Of a stretch of DNA of 6,638 nt, positions 6,089-6,638 are shown piece after piece; the first letter of the stretch is position 1, and every line of letters begins with the position of its first letter. The stretch spans positions 1 to 6,638 of the forward strand of contig CADBRC010000385.1 of assembly GCA_902796985.1 (NCBI GenBank), given 5' to 3'. Origin of the DNA: an uncultured Spirochaetaceae bacterium. Lineage in GTDB: Bacteria > Spirochaetota > Spirochaetia > Treponematales > Treponemataceae. The notes below the pieces were generated by a model, which was given only the letters and a program-made list of their open reading frames with translations, made no database searches and was not told where the DNA came from. A program made the position numbers and the translations under genes.

Positions 6089-6638
6089 GGGAACATTCCT
6101 CCTCGCAAAGAATCTGGCCGACATCTTTTATCACATAAAGACTGTCAGCGACCTGAGGATTGTCGGCAGCTGTACGGAGTTCCTCGATCCCTACTGCAAG
6201 GCTGTATCCACATACGGAATTCCAGAGCTGCAGACCATAGACAAGAAGGAACGGTACGTGGACTTCGGCCCTGCAGTGACGCTTGCGCAGATAGCCTCAA
6301 TGGGCAGAACGAATATACCTACCGTTCTCTACGATGCCGTCGAAGCCACGGCGACCGGCCCCATACGGAACATTGCAACACTGGCAGGAAATATCTGCAG
6401 AGAAGGCCAGAAAGGAACGCTCTATGCCCCGCTCCTCGCACTGGACGCAGAGTTGGAAATAAAAAGCCAGTCATCGACCAAACGCATCAAATTCAGGGAG
6501 TTCACGGGGGTGCCAAAGTCCTTCGTACTTACCAAGATACGGGTTCCCGTCAACGACTGGGAGGTTTCCGTGTTCAAGAAAATCGGACCGGAAAACAAGC
6601 TCTCCCCGCTGGGTGCGAGCTTTGTTTTTCTGGTCGAC
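6075..6638 (+). CDS. Xanthine dehydrogenase family FAD-binding subunit, N-terminal part
   Basis: This open frame runs off the right edge after 188 codons; full-length members (CoxM/XdhB type, PCMH FAD fold) have about 270-300 residues. The second flavin-binding motif is clear as GPIRNIATLAGNI (95-107), followed by APLLALDAELEI (118-129), and FGPAVTLAQIA (64-74) corresponds to the family GAGVTLAEL strand. The first flavin loop, normally GGTDL, is changed to VGSCTEF (30-36), so flavin contacts may differ. The family role is to hold FAD and hand electrons to NAD or another acceptor. ATG 6075 is chosen because GGAGGG lies at 6061-6066, eight bases upstream, and it overlaps the 2Fe-2S gene by 14 bp in another frame. 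The order large, 2Fe-2S, FAD differs from E. coli xdhABC (large, FAD, 2Fe-2S). Confidence 0.88.
   Translation, partial: MEENKGTFLLAKNLADIFYHIKTVSDLRIVGSCTEFLDPYCKAVSTYGIPELQTIDKKERYVDFGPAVTLAQIASMGRTNIPTVLYDAVEATATGPIRNIATLAGNICREGQKGTLYAPLLALDAELEIKSQSSTKRIKFREFTGVPKSFVLTKIRVPVNDWEVSVFKKIGPENKLSPLGASFVFLVD

Noticed and set aside
5486..6124. Open frame on the minus strand opposite the 2Fe-2S subunit
   Set aside because: It spans the junctions of three overlapping genes with conserved motifs and shows no family features.
3448..6638. Plain functional xanthine dehydrogenase for purine breakdown
   Set aside because: The substrate- and cofactor-site residues are replaced in the large and 2Fe-2S subunits, and the neighbours are nucleotide-sugar enzymes rather than purine catabolism genes.

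Overview
The window looks like a chromosomal segment of a spirochaete, most probably a Treponema of moderately high G+C (about mid-50s percent by eye). Three things point there. The spacing is compact and genes overlap. The divergent gene encodes a helix-turn-helix/WYL regulator of a type common in host-associated treponemes. The gene order dehydratase, sugar aminotransferase, then xanthine-dehydrogenase-like subunits matches, from memory, the T. pallidum TP0077-TP0081 neighbourhood ('cap5D', 'spsC', hypothetical, 'quinoline 2-oxidoreductase', hypothetical). I could not run a search, so the genus is an inference.

Left part (1-477, minus strand): the 5' part of a WYL-family transcriptional regulator, cut by the window edge. 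Its putative start lies upstream of seven tandem GGTTG units (CAACC on the coding strand). With seven units the start codon is out of frame with the DNA-binding domain, and translation would stop after 23-33 residues. Loss of one unit or gain of two would restore the frame. This is the layout of a phase-variable contingency locus drawn in its OFF state. A good sigma-70-type promoter (TTGCAA-17-TATATT) precedes it.

Intergenic (425-750): a divergent control region holding the two outward promoters, an imperfect 58-bp inverted repeat and a 3 x 23-bp tandem repeat with AAGCTT ends just upstream of the rightward promoter (TTGAAA-17-TAATAT).

Right part (751-6638, plus strand): five genes on one strand, each overlapping the next by 1, 8, 29 and 14 bp, so almost certainly one translationally coupled operon. 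They encode (1) a soluble, two-Rossmann UDP-HexNAc 4,6-dehydratase-like protein, (2) a PLP-dependent DegT/DnrJ/EryC1/StrS sugar aminotransferase, and (3-5) the large (molybdopterin-type), 2Fe-2S and FAD subunits of a xanthine dehydrogenase/aldehyde oxidase family complex; the FAD subunit runs off the right edge. The first two would convert UDP-GlcNAc (or a relative) to a 4-amino-4,6-dideoxy sugar nucleotide. The hydroxylase-like complex is strikingly altered. Nearly all molybdenum-cofactor motifs of the large subunit are replaced while the catalytic-position Glu is kept, and the 2Fe-2S subunit has CC where the family has CRC and has lost the Gln that touches the cofactor. The most interesting possibility is a repurposed, perhaps cofactor-free or differently loaded, redox complex working with a nucleotide-sugar pathway, next to a switchable WYL regulator.
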